A DNA stretch of 36,168 bases from Verrucomicrobiota bacterium (lineage in GTDB: Bacteria; Verrucomicrobiota; Verrucomicrobiia; Limisphaerales; JADLHS01). Under the pieces are notes generated by a model. It did not search any database, was not told the origin of the DNA, and was given only the letters and a program-made list of their open reading frames with translations. Of this stretch, positions 16,844-25,152 are shown piece by piece (within the stretch, counting starts at the first letter, position 1; every line of letters starts with the position of its first letter). Both the position numbers and the translations under genes were made by a program. The stretch lies in assembly GCA_013140495.1 (NCBI GenBank), contig JABFSR010000056.1, positions 1 through 36,168 of the forward strand. Direction: 5' to 3'.

Positions 16844-17598
16844 GAAGCGATTTGGAGTTATCGGGATTCATGACACGTCCGCAGTCCATGATCGGAGCAG
16901 GTGAAAGAAAGGCATTCACGCTCATCGAATTGCTTGTCGTGATTGCCATCATTGCGATTCTGGCGGCCATGCTCCTGCCCGCGCTGTCCAAGGCCAGACA
17001 GAAGGCGCTTCAGGCAAACTGCACCGGCAACCTCAAACAATACTCCTATGCATGCAGCATGTATGGTCAGGACTTCACCGACCACCTTCCCGGACCAACA
17101 TGGCGTGGCGTCTATCCGCAGTATGACAATGCCACGATGATGAAATTCAACCTCCTTGCCTTCATTGCCGGCTACCTTGGCATGCCCGGCGCGTCCCCGG
17201 TCACGCGCACCGCCCAGGTCGCGTTTTGTCCCGCCTCGGTAAAACTCAGTCGCAATCCGCCAATCATTGCCACGGTGATGGATTTTGGCGTGTCCTATCA
17301 ACTTCCGCTGCGAGTGACAAACAACCCCGTCACACCGGTCACCGTGGACAATCCGTTTGGCTATCCAGGTTTGAGCGGCGGCGTTACTGGCTGGACCGCG
17401 GATGCCAGGCCGCTAAAAGCCTCCGCCATCTCTCTCCCCTCCGACGCCTGGGCGATTGTGGACGTGGACAAATTGAACACCGTCGCATCCACAACAGCCG
17501 GCTACGGCCAGAATCTTCCTGCAAAAAAAGTCCATGGCATCGTCCGAAACAAGCTCTACTTTGACTGGCACGTGGCCTCAACGAAGGAAAACCCGTAA
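16840..17598 (+). CDS. Pseudopilin-like protein with H-X9-D(G) type C-terminus (DUF1559-like)
   Basis: 252 residues, overlapping the lysozyme stop by four bases (ATGA), so probably translationally coupled. The prepilin peptidase site and helix are clear: [35 protein letters not shown] (~22-56), with processing expected just before the Phe and the Glu at +5. The start could also be the ATG at 16870. After the pilin helix, [19 protein letters not shown] is typical of Planctomycetes/Verrucomicrobia large pseudopilins. Near the C-terminus [12 protein letters not shown] keeps the H-X9-D spacing but has Trp where the named motif has Gly. The family is assumed to belong to type II-like secretion or pilus machinery; pairing with a secreted lysozyme may mean help in its export or display. 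Confidence 0.82.
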   Translation: MRSDLELSGFMTRPQSMIGAGERKAFTLIELLVVIAIIAILAAMLLPALSKARQKALQANCTGNLKQYSYACSMYGQDFTDHLPGPTWRGVYPQYDNATMMKFNLLAFIAGYLGMPGASPVTRTAQVAFCPASVKLSRNPPIIATVMDFGVSYQLPLRVTNNPVTPVTVDNPFGYPGLSGGVTGWTADARPLKASAISLPSDAWAIVDVDKLNTVASTTAGYGQNLPAKKVHGIVRNKLYFDWHVASTKENP

Positions 17599-17628
17599 TC
17601 AGCCAGGAGCGCGGACAGCCCGTCACCA

Positions 17629-18090
17629 TCAATCAACCGCCCGCTTCGTTTTCGATACCAGTCGGATTCCTGTGATCCTCATTCCCTTGTCCACCGCCTT
17701 GCACATGTCGTAAATCGTCAGTGCTGCCACACTCACGGCAATCAATGCCTCCATCTCCACTCCCGTCCTGGCCGCGATTTTGGCTGATGCCGTAATGACA
17801 ATGCAGTTTGCACTTTTGGGAAATCGGAACTCCACCTCGCAATGCGAAATGGCCAGCGGATGGCAGAGCGGAATCAGGTCTCCAGCCTTTTTCGCCGCAA
17901 GTATTCCCGCCACCCGCGCGGTGGCGAGCACGTTCCCCTTGGCAATCTTGTTCGACCGCACCAGACGCAACGTCGCTTTGTTAAGAAGAATCTCCCCGCG
18001 CGCAACAGCCTCGCGCAGGAGAACAGGTTTTCCGGAAACGTCCACCATGCTTGCAGCACCATGCCGGTTGATGTGAGTCAGTCGTCGCAT
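17629..18090 (-). CDS. moaC: Cyclic pyranopterin monophosphate synthase MoaC
   Basis: 153 residues, normal for MoaC (about 155-160). It converts the MoaA product into cPMP in molybdenum cofactor synthesis. Conserved blocks are all present: MVDVSGK (15-21), the helix AKGNVLATARVAGILAAKK (50-68), LIPLCHPL (72-79) with the active-site His, the E-F strand segment, and GVEMEALIAVSVAALTIYDMCKAVDK (111-136) with the catalytic Lys/Asp region. Start ATG at 18090. No other mo-cofactor gene is nearby. It is convergent with the pseudopilin gene (30 bases apart) and divergent from the AT-rich gene at 18197. Confidence 0.95.
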   Translation of the reverse strand: MRRLTHINRHGAASMVDVSGKPVLLREAVARGEILLNKATLRLVRSNKIAKGNVLATARVAGILAAKKAGDLIPLCHPLAISHCEVEFRFPKSANCIVITASAKIAARTGVEMEALIAVSVAALTIYDMCKAVDKGMRITGIRLVSKTKRAVD

Positions 18091-18196
18091 CCCGATGATT
18101 TATCCGTTCGCGTCCGGAATGACAAAGAGTCTTTTTGAAGTCATTCGCAAAAGCCTTGCGTGGTTGGGTACAAGAGAACATTGTTCTGTTCGCGGA

Positions 18197-19036
18197 ATGA
18201 AATTGAAAAAGCAATTCAGAATCCGGGAGAATGGAACTTCAGAAGTTTTGTACCGTTTTTTTCGAGCCTTGAATTCCTCAACTGTGGGCGTGGACGACAT
18301 CAAGTACGAGGCCCGCACTGGCGAATCGTTTAAGTTGCTAAAGTTGGATATGTTGGTCGCTCTTTGCAGAGGTTGCGGACTCAAGCGCAGTAAGTTTGGA
18401 GATGTCGGCACGTATGGTTTCGTGGTAACTCGTGAATATGAAGAGAAAGATTTCGTTGCCTGTGACTATCTTTGCGTTCTCGGATTACAGGGGCGAAACA
18501 TGAAGCACGAGGAGAAACGCGACGCTCTGGGGCGGTTACTTATCGGGCCTGGCAACCCAGAACGACTGGAGAGTTTTGGGCAAGACAATCATCGCATAGT
18601 CGTGTCGCATCAAATCCGAGAAATGATCAAAGAGAAAGAGCTTCGGGGGCTGACATTCCAAGAAGCTTGTTTCGAAGAGAAGAATTCAAAGCAAAGTGTC
18701 GGCCGCTATTATGAACTGCGCGCCTCAAAAACTTTGCCAAAGTTGGCGAACACGCGTCAGTTGATGTGTTATGGCATGGAACCTACCGGCAAAGTGGAGA
18801 CCTTCAAAGGCGATTACTCTCGGATGGTTTTCATCGATGATCCGCCTTATGCTCTTGGAGAGATTCATTACCGACGGAGTAATATAGAGGCATTAGGTAA
18901 TTTCGATGTTGCTGAAACATTTGAGCATTTATGGATTCCGCAGCGCTCACTAGTTATTTCGCAACGTTTTTACCAGTTTTGCCTTGAAAACGACATACCT
19001 CTAACAGTGCTACCTGTGCGCATCGATCAGGTCTGA
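18197..19036 (+). CDS. Unrecognised AT-rich gene, possibly immunity-type (Imm11/DUF1629-like)
   Basis: 279 residues from the ATG at 18197; the frame is open another 34 codons upstream but that prefix overlaps the divergent moaC promoter region and lacks a better start. No signal peptide or membrane segment. Visible: MKLKKQFRIRENG at the start, VALCRGCGL, YLCVLGLQGRNMKHEEKRD, YELRASKTLPKLANTRQLMC, and a C-terminal LVISQRFYQFCLENDIPLTVLPVRI, which resembles the end of Imm11/DUF1629-type proteins (helix then a short strand). That resemblance is weak. Base composition is clearly more AT-rich than the flanking genes, suggesting acquisition by transfer. Its stop is immediately followed, in the same frame, by the remnant of a different (membrane) protein gene. 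Confidence 0.6.
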   Translation: MKLKKQFRIRENGTSEVLYRFFRALNSSTVGVDDIKYEARTGESFKLLKLDMLVALCRGCGLKRSKFGDVGTYGFVVTREYEEKDFVACDYLCVLGLQGRNMKHEEKRDALGRLLIGPGNPERLESFGQDNHRIVVSHQIREMIKEKELRGLTFQEACFEEKNSKQSVGRYYELRASKTLPKLANTRQLMCYGMEPTGKVETFKGDYSRMVFIDDPPYALGEIHYRRSNIEALGNFDVAETFEHLWIPQRSLVISQRFYQFCLENDIPLTVLPVRIDQV

Positions 19037-19306
19037 CCCATTGCCGATTCTGTAAACCACCTGCTCGTGGTCGGGTTTTACCTCATCAACGTCGGCTACG
19101 TGACGCTCGCGTTGAAATACGGAGCGGCGGAAGAGGACGCCAAGGAAGCGATTGAAAACCTGAGCACAAAGGTCGGACTCGTGCTCCTTGTGCTGGGTCT
19201 CATGCACTTCTTCAATCTGCTTGTGTTCACGCGCATGAGGAGACGGGCGTTGAGCCATCGTCCTCCCGCATTGCCTCACGTAGTCGGCATGACGCCGACA
19301 CGTTGA
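19037..19306 (+). pseudogene. Headless membrane-protein gene remnant
   Basis: Directly after the previous stop the same frame reads PIADSVNHLLVVGFYLINVG, then YVTLALKYGAAEEDAKEAIENLSTKVG, LVLLVLGLMHFFNLLVFTRMRRRAL, ending at TGA 19304-19306. This looks like the C-terminal half of an integral membrane protein: two strong hydrophobic helices joined by an amphipathic segment, then a basic tail. No start codon with a ribosome site precedes it; GTG 19067 falls inside the first helix. The 5' half seems to have been deleted or displaced by the AT-rich gene upstream. A short functional two-helix protein cannot be excluded. Confidence 0.6.
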
Positions 19307-19322
19307 ACAAAGATTGCACCAG

Positions 19323-19354
19323 AGGCGGCGCGGCGAATCACGGCTGCGCCGCCT
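19323..19354 (-). terminator. Terminator of the thiG-hldE-panB operon
   Basis: AGGCGGCGC (19323-19331) pairs perfectly with GCGCCGCCT (19346-19354), nine GC-rich pairs with a 14-base loop, touching the panB stop codon. On the minus strand it is followed by ATCTTTGTT. It may also serve the convergent remnant gene. Confidence 0.55.
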
Positions 19355-20117
19355 AAATCGTGCCCTTCCACTTTTCGATCGCCGCGCGCATCTGCTCCGC
19401 CGCGTTCAACTCCTGCTTCACAAACTTCGGCGTGAACCATGGAAACGTTCCTATCAAATCCGGCGTCACCAGAATCTGTCCGTCGCAATCCGTCCCCGAA
19501 CCGATGCCAATGGTCGCAAACGGAAATCGCCCGGTGATCTCCTTCGCCACGGGCGGTGTCACCAGCTCCAGCACGACGGCGAACGCGCCTGCCTCCGCCA
19601 GCACCGCCGCGTCATCGAGCAATTTTGCATGACCCGCATCATCGCGGCCCTTGATGCTATACTTGCCGCCTTCCTCCAGGACGTGTTGCGGCAACATCCC
19701 GATATGACCCATGAATGGAATTCCATCTGCGATGATGGCTCGCACCTGTTGCAGGATTTCGCGGCCGCCCTCAGCCTTCACAAATTCCGCACCCGCCGCG
19801 ACAAGCTGCCGCGCATTTGCCACGGCTTCCGTAACATTGTCATAGGCGTGAAACGGAAGATCAGCACCGAGCAGGGCGCGAGGCTTCGCGCGGGAGGCGG
19901 CGCGCGTGTGATGCTCCATCTCGGCCATCGTCACGAGCGTCGTGTTGGGATAACCAAGCACCACCATGCCAAGCGAATCGCCGACAAGCAGCAGCGGCAC
20001 GCCACACTCGTCCAGCAGCTTCGTCATAGGATAATCGTAAGCCGTCAGCGACGCGATTTTTTCTCCGCGCGATTTCATGGCGCGGATGTCGGAAGTTGTA
20101 ATCTTGGTTGGACTCAC
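19353..20117 (-). CDS. panB: 3-methyl-2-oxobutanoate hydroxymethyltransferase
   Basis: 254 residues, slightly shorter than E. coli PanB (264). It adds a hydroxymethyl group from methylene-tetrahydrofolate to alpha-ketoisovalerate, giving ketopantoate, the first step of pantothenate and CoA synthesis. Motifs: SLTAYDYPMTKLLDECG (23-39), LLVGDSLGMVVLGY with metal Asp47, ADLPFHAYDN, EFVKAEGG, PFMGHIGMLPQ, FAVVLELV with the catalytic Glu, and IGIGSGTDCDGQILV. The start is GTG 20117, overlapping the TGA of the upstream heptose kinase gene by four bases (GTGA), so translational coupling is likely. No panC or panD in the window. Confidence 0.95.
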   Translation of the reverse strand: MSPTKITTSDIRAMKSRGEKIASLTAYDYPMTKLLDECGVPLLLVGDSLGMVVLGYPNTTLVTMAEMEHHTRAASRAKPRALLGADLPFHAYDNVTEAVANARQLVAAGAEFVKAEGGREILQQVRAIIADGIPFMGHIGMLPQHVLEEGGKYSIKGRDDAGHAKLLDDAAVLAEAGAFAVVLELVTPPVAKEITGRFPFATIGIGSGTDCDGQILVTPDLIGTFPWFTPKFVKQELNAAEQMRAAIEKWKGTI

Positions 20118-21127
20118 TCGGGTAAACTCTTGAGCAATTCCTCGGCGCTTGCCGTGGCCGTGCCCACCTTGCCGACGACGATTCCCGCCGCGTGATTGGA
20201 AAGTATAGCGGCCTCCATGGGCGAAGCTCCAGCAGCAATGGCCAGCGTAAATGTCGCGATCACCGTGTCGCCGGCGCCGGAAACATCGAAGACCTCCTGA
20301 GCCACGGTGGGAATATGAAACGGCTTCTGGTCTCGCTGACAGAGCAACATGCCAAGCTCGCCGAGCGTGATGAGCAACACCGCCGGGCGGATTTCCTTCA
20401 GCAACCGCTCGGCGGCGGCCATGAGATTCTTGTCGGCGAGTGGATTCGCGTTGCGCGTGTCATCCGGCAGATTCGCCAGTTCAAACGTCTCCTTGCGATT
20501 CGGTGTGATGAGCGACAAGCCGGCAAGATTCAACTGATGCACCGGTTTTGGATCGAAACTCAGCCAAACACCGCAATCATGACAAAGCGTTTTGATTTCG
20601 TTTAACAAGGCCTGCGTCACGACGCCCTTGCCGTAATCAGCTACAATGACAGCATCGGCCTTGGGAACGTCGTTCTTTAGCAACGCGAACAACCGTCGCG
20701 TGAGCGGGCCATCCAGGCTGTCGCGCGATTCACGATCAATGCGCACGACCTGCTGCTGATGCGCCACAATGCGTGTCTTCATGCTCGTGGGCCGCGCCGC
20801 GCAGGCAACCAGACCACGACAACCGATCCCCTGCTCTTTCAGAATCCGCGCGAGCTGTCCCGCCGCCGCGTCACGTCCGACTGCACCAAATATCTCCGTG
20901 GAAAGTTTCATGGCTGCGAGATTGCGCGCCACGTTGGCCGCGCCGCCGGGCATGAAACTCTCGCGTTGAAAATCCAAAACGGGTACAGGAGCCTCCGGTG
21001 AGATACGAGCAACGCTGCCCCAGATGAACTGATCCAGCATCACATCGCCAACGACGAGGATGCGGGTGTCGGCTGCTTTGCGGAGCAGTTGCTTGACTCG
21101 TTGGACTGGAATTGTTTTTCGATTCAT
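20114..21127 (-). CDS. rfaE1: D-glycero-beta-D-manno-heptose-7-phosphate kinase (RfaE1/HldE kinase domain)
   Basis: 337 residues from the ATG at 21127. PfkB-family kinase that phosphorylates heptose 7-phosphate at C1 on the way to ADP-heptose for LPS inner core. Motifs: ILVVGDVMLDQFIWG and RISPEAPVPVLD (typical of this enzyme), FMPGGAANVARNLAAM, ADAVIVADYGKGV, LITPNRKE, and the catalytic VFDVSGAGDTVIATFTLA. Only the kinase domain is present; the adenylyltransferase half of E. coli HldE is absent, as in species with separate genes. The frame extends to a TTG at 21151 that would overlap thiG, so the ATG is preferred, leaving 20 bases between the genes. It implies a heptose-containing LPS, hence a Gram-negative envelope. 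Confidence 0.92.
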   Translation of the reverse strand: MNRKTIPVQRVKQLLRKAADTRILVVGDVMLDQFIWGSVARISPEAPVPVLDFQRESFMPGGAANVARNLAAMKLSTEIFGAVGRDAAAGQLARILKEQGIGCRGLVACAARPTSMKTRIVAHQQQVVRIDRESRDSLDGPLTRRLFALLKNDVPKADAVIVADYGKGVVTQALLNEIKTLCHDCGVWLSFDPKPVHQLNLAGLSLITPNRKETFELANLPDDTRNANPLADKNLMAAAERLLKEIRPAVLLITLGELGMLLCQRDQKPFHIPTVAQEVFDVSGAGDTVIATFTLAIAAGASPMEAAILSNHAAGIVVGKVGTATASAEELLKSLPE

Positions 21128-21147
21128 GTGGGGGCGTATATTTGTGT

Positions 21148-21936
21148 TCAATCCAAAAACGCCATCAAAGGACTCGTCGCACTCGCAGTTTTGCTCTGCG
21201 CGGCCAATCCACTCTCATACGCCACACGCCCTGCTTCCACCGCCATCTTGAATGCCACAGCCATCCGGTTCGGATCGCTCGCAATGGCAATGGCCGTGTT
21301 CACCAACACGGCATCGGCACCGAGTTCCATCGCCTCTGCTGCGTGACTCGGTGCACCGAGTCCGGCATCCACCACAACCGGTACGGTGGCTTGCTCGATG
21401 ATGATGCGTATCTGGTCGCGAGTCTGAATGCCACGGTTCGAGCCGATGGGCGAGCCGAGCGGCATCACCGTGGCGCAGCCGATTTCCTGCAATCGTTTCG
21501 CCAGGACAGGATCGGCGTTGATGTAAGGCAGCACGGTGAAACCTTCCTTCACGAGAATTTCCGCGGCGTTGAAGGTTTCGATTGGATCGGGCAGCAGATA
21601 GCGCGGGTCGGGATGGATTTCCAGTTTGACCCATTTCGGAAGTCCGGCGGCAACGGCAAGACGCGAGAGACGAACAGCCTCGGCGGCGTTCATCGCGCCG
21701 CTGGTATTGGGCAGGAGCAGGAACTTTTCAGGATCAATGAATTCGAGAATGTTGGCGAACGGGTCCTTCTTACCTGAGAGGTCCGCGCGCCGCAAAGCAA
21801 CCGTGACCATCTCCGCCCCGCTGGCAGCAAGCGCATCGCGCATGGCTTCCGGCGAGGAGAATTTTCCCGTGCCGAGGATGAGGCGCGATTGGAAGGTTCT
21901 TCCTGCGATGATCAACGGTTGAATGGACAACGACAT
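21148..21936 (-). CDS. thiG: Thiazole synthase
   Basis: 262 residues, normal for ThiG (about 255-265). It condenses deoxyxylulose 5-phosphate, dehydroglycine and ThiS-thiocarboxylate sulfur into the thiazole phosphate of thiamine. Motifs: [18 protein letters not shown] (9-26), MVTVALRR (43-50), [16 protein letters not shown] (75-90), WVKLEIHPD with the Schiff-base Lys104, [63 protein letters not shown]. The ATG at 21936 is preferred over the longer frame to 22008, which would add a basic, non-conserved prefix. First gene of the thiG-rfaE1-panB unit. No TPP riboswitch pattern (CTGAGA box) was found upstream, and ThiS is not adjacent. Confidence 0.95.
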   Translation of the reverse strand: MSLSIQPLIIAGRTFQSRLILGTGKFSSPEAMRDALAASGAEMVTVALRRADLSGKKDPFANILEFIDPEKFLLLPNTSGAMNAAEAVRLSRLAVAAGLPKWVKLEIHPDPRYLLPDPIETFNAAEILVKEGFTVLPYINADPVLAKRLQEIGCATVMPLGSPIGSNRGIQTRDQIRIIIEQATVPVVVDAGLGAPSHAAEAMELGADAVLVNTAIAIASDPNRMAVAFKMAVEAGRVAYESGLAAQSKTASATSPLMAFLD

Positions 21937-22059
21937 CGGCGTGGAATGTAGTCGGGCGCGCCGGCGTTTGTCGAGGCTGCGGGCAAAGGTTGTGACGGGC
22001 GACAACAAAACATGGAATCAGGCGGGAAAGCATGACTTGACACATTATTTCGGTGAGGC

Positions 22060-25000
22060 ATGGTAGGCGCGAAATTGACTTTCTTTCGTATGAGACGTTT
22101 ATCTGTATTGTGTGTGGCGGTAGTGTTCCTCCACATCGGGCAAGTGGAAAGTCAGGCCGTAGAACCGACAGCACCCGCCATCTCGGAACTGGTTGTAAAA
22201 GGCTCACAGAAGAATCTCCGATTCACGCCCTATCCAGGAGCCAATGCGTATCAGTTCTTCAGCGCAACAAACATTGCCGGACCCTACGCTGCAAACACTA
22301 ATTTCATTCTCACTCCCTACATCACAGGTTATTCGACCAATTACACCACGAACGGCGGAGTCACCATCACGAACTACGCTTACGAGTGGCGCAACACGAA
22401 TTTCTCCGGCAACTCCGGCTTCTTCAAGATGTCGGCAACTCCCGCATCCAGCAACGCAATCGTGCTGGCCAATGCACTCAACAGACTGGCCTACGGGCCA
22501 ACGCCGGATGACTTGTTGACTTACGGCAATAATCCGCAGGCTTTCATTGACGAACAACTGAACATGAACGGTGTGCCCGAAACAATGGATGACTATTTTA
22601 TCGAAGTCACAAACAGCGTGCCGATTGATGCCACAACGAATTGGACGTTTGTCACTCAAACAGGAACGCTCGCAGCCAACGCCTTTTACCTGTTCACCAC
22701 CCAGCCAGGCACAGTCATGCTGGATGACATGGAACTTTGGCCGCATTACTACACAAACTATCTGGTGACAAATATCGTCAACAACGTTACCAACGTCGTT
22801 ACCAACTCTGCCTTCTCGCACATCATCACCACAAACCTGTTGCAGAACGGCGACTTTGAATCAGGCTTCGCTCCATGGACTTCAGTTGGCGGAGCTTCTG
22901 GTTCTTCCATTGTGCCGGGTGGCGGGCGGTTGGGCGGTTCGGGATTGCAGGTTGCATCCACCACGGGAGCCGCGTCAACGGGTTCGGACTACATACGACA
23001 AACCATCATCACCAGTCCTTTTGTAACGACCAATCCCTGCACACTGCGCTACTGGTATCTGCCAGGTGACGATTCAAACAAGCTGCGAATCCAACTTGGA
23101 AGCGGATTGAACAGCACGCCCGGCGGAATTCCACCCACGCCAGGGTGGGTTTACGTGAAAGCCACCGGCACGGCCAACGCCACGGGTCGCATTTACTTCT
23201 TCATGTCCGGTGCCGGAACATGCTATCTGGACGACATCAAACTCGTGGCGGGCACTAATGCTGGAGCAGGTGTAAACCTGCTCTCGAATGGAGACTTTGA
23301 AATCGGCGCTACAAATTCGTGGTTGCTTGCCGCGCGTTACGCCACCAACACGATGGTTGATTCAACAACGGCGCATACGGGCAATTATTCTCTCAAACTG
23401 GTCGGCACGTCCGGCGGCAGCGCGGCCACCACAGCTTCAATGTATCAAAGCGTTTCGTTGACCGCTGGACAGACATACACATTGAGCTACTGGTATCTGC
23501 CCACAACGGTAGGAGTGAACCTGACCGCGCAACTGGACGGTGGTGGATTATTGAGCACACCAAACGTGGATGCGCCGGGTTACTACAGGCAGTTGAGTTA
23601 TGGCACGGCACGCCTGAGCGATTACCGGGCGTGGTTCTGCCAGCACGCCGTCGTGGCCAAACGCCAGTTGTTCGAAGTGCTCTCCCAGTTCTGGGAAAAC
23701 CATTTCGTCACGCAACACACCAAGAGTCGCGATTACATTGATAATAACGGTTACGATGCAGCCACGGCTGACCGCATTGCGACCTCGTTGGAATGGCTTG
23801 AGATGAGCCGCTGGCGGAATGCGATGCTGGATCCGAATTGCACCTTTTACGACCTGCTCAAAATCAGCGCCGAGAGTCCGGCAATGATCATCTATCTCGA
23901 TACCGTCGCCAGCAAAGGCAATGGCAACAACGTCGCCAATGAAAACTATGCCCGCGAACTGCTGGAATTATTCACCTTCGGCGTGGACAACGGCTACGAT
24001 CAAAACGACATCGTACAAATGTCCCGTGCTTGGACCGGCTGGTCGGTGGAATTGGTGGACACTGCGAATGCAAACAACCCTTTCGCAACCGCCTCACTGA
24101 CTCTTTATCCCGGCACGAACGGCACCATCAAAGCGAACACCATCGGCACCTGGGCCATGAATTTCAAATCGGGCAGCTATGGCACCAACCGCGCCCCGAT
24201 CTTCCCGGGAAAAATCGTCCCGGCACGCTTTGGCCCGCCCTGGGCCGGGGCAAACTACCAGCTCACGCTGCCTCCCCGTACCGGCACGAACGGCATCCAG
24301 GACGGCTATGACGTCGTCACGCACCTTGCCAACCAACCGTTCACGCAGGAATATCTCAGCGTCAAACTCTGCCGCCTGTTCGTGCATGACGATTTCCCAA
24401 ATCCCACAACCAACCCCGATCTTCCGGAGTACTCGTTCTATGATTACACGAATCCAGACCGCAGCGCCGAAGCTGAACTGGTTCATCAGTGCATGATGGC
24501 ATGGGAAAATAGTTATCCGAAAGGGAACATTCGTGCGGTGCTCGGCGTCATCTTCAACTCCGATCTGTTCCACAGCCACGCGGTTGCCGCACAAAAGGTC
24601 AAGACTCCATTCGAATTCGTGGCGAGCAGCGTCCGCGCGCTCCGCAGCAGCACCAACGGCGGAACCGGCATCACAGCCACCACGGACGGAGCGTCCTTTG
24701 CAACGCCACTGACGCGCATGGGTGGGATGAACCTGTTTGATCGCGACGCCCCGGACGGTTATCCCGAATTCGCACCGAACTGGATCAGTTCCGGCACACT
24801 CGTCGAGCGCATCCGCTACATCCAGGCCTTTTGCAACGCAGGCACGGGAGACGACGCGGGCAACAATCAATGCGACCCCGTTGGCCTGCTCAAATCACGT
24901 CTCTCGTCAGGAACCTCGGGCGGCTACAACGATGCCGGAGCTGTAACAGATTTCTTCCTGTCAATTCTGCTTCCAGGTGAAGGCGCGGCCAATCTGGCTT

Positions 25001-25149
25001 TGTACCGCCAGGCCGGAATCAATTTTCTCAACACCGACGACGACGGCGTGACTTCTTCGCCGTTTGCCCAGCTTTCAACGAACTATGACACACGGGTGCG
25101 CGGACTGGTTTCCATGCTGATGACCTCACCGCGTTTTCAGGAGCAATAA
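22060..25149 (+). CDS. Secreted DUF1800 protein with two jelly-roll domains inserted
   Basis: 1029 residues from ATG 22060 (ATG 22090, MRRLSVLC, is an equally good signal-peptide start); cleavage probably after VESQA. Residues ~45-130 look like the small beta domain used elsewhere as a C-terminal tail (ending SGFFKMSA). The DUF1800 core begins LANALNRLAYGPTPDDLL (~137-154), is interrupted by ~350 residues containing two carbohydrate-binding-like jelly rolls (LLQNGDFESGFAPW and NLLSNGDFEIGATNSW, each followed by a YWYLP strand), and resumes at LSDYRAWFCQHAVVAKRQLFEVLSQFWENHF (~515-548), then MIIYLDT, NENYARELLELFTFGVDNGY and RAWTGWSVE, all family hallmarks. DUF1800 function is not settled; it nearly always travels with DUF1501, which follows after three bases. 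Confidence 0.88.
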   Translation: MVGAKLTFFRMRRLSVLCVAVVFLHIGQVESQAVEPTAPAISELVVKGSQKNLRFTPYPGANAYQFFSATNIAGPYAANTNFILTPYITGYSTNYTTNGGVTITNYAYEWRNTNFSGNSGFFKMSATPASSNAIVLANALNRLAYGPTPDDLLTYGNNPQAFIDEQLNMNGVPETMDDYFIEVTNSVPIDATTNWTFVTQTGTLAANAFYLFTTQPGTVMLDDMELWPHYYTNYLVTNIVNNVTNVVTNSAFSHIITTNLLQNGDFESGFAPWTSVGGASGSSIVPGGGRLGGSGLQVASTTGAASTGSDYIRQTIITSPFVTTNPCTLRYWYLPGDDSNKLRIQLGSGLNSTPGGIPPTPGWVYVKATGTANATGRIYFFMSGAGTCYLDDIKLVAGTNAGAGVNLLSNGDFEIGATNSWLLAARYATNTMVDSTTAHTGNYSLKLVGTSGGSAATTASMYQSVSLTAGQTYTLSYWYLPTTVGVNLTAQLDGGGLLSTPNVDAPGYYRQLSYGTARLSDYRAWFCQHAVVAKRQLFEVLSQFWENHFVTQHTKSRDYIDNNGYDAATADRIATSLEWLEMSRWRNAMLDPNCTFYDLLKISAESPAMIIYLDTVASKGNGNNVANENYARELLELFTFGVDNGYDQNDIVQMSRAWTGWSVELVDTANANNPFATASLTLYPGTNGTIKANTIGTWAMNFKSGSYGTNRAPIFPGKIVPARFGPPWAGANYQLTLPPRTGTNGIQDGYDVVTHLANQPFTQEYLSVKLCRLFVHDDFPNPTTNPDLPEYSFYDYTNPDRSAEAELVHQCMMAWENSYPKGNIRAVLGVIFNSDLFHSHAVAAQKVKTPFEFVASSVRALRSSTNGGTGITATTDGASFATPLTRMGGMNLFDRDAPDGYPEFAPNWISSGTLVERIRYIQAFCNAGTGDDAGNNQCDPVGLLKSRLSSGTSGGYNDAGAVTDFFLSILLPGEGAANLALYRQAGINFLNTDDDGVTSSPFAQLSTNYDTRVRGLVSMLMTSPRFQEQ

Positions 25150-25152
25150 ACC

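Noticed and set aside
21937..22059. TPP riboswitch before thiG
   Set aside because: No CTGAGA-type core or paired helices could be found in the 120 bases upstream.
22037..22066. TTGACA as a -35 box upstream of the DUF1800 gene
   Set aside because: No acceptable -10 hexamer at 16-18 bases; the corresponding bases are ATGGTA/TGGTAG.
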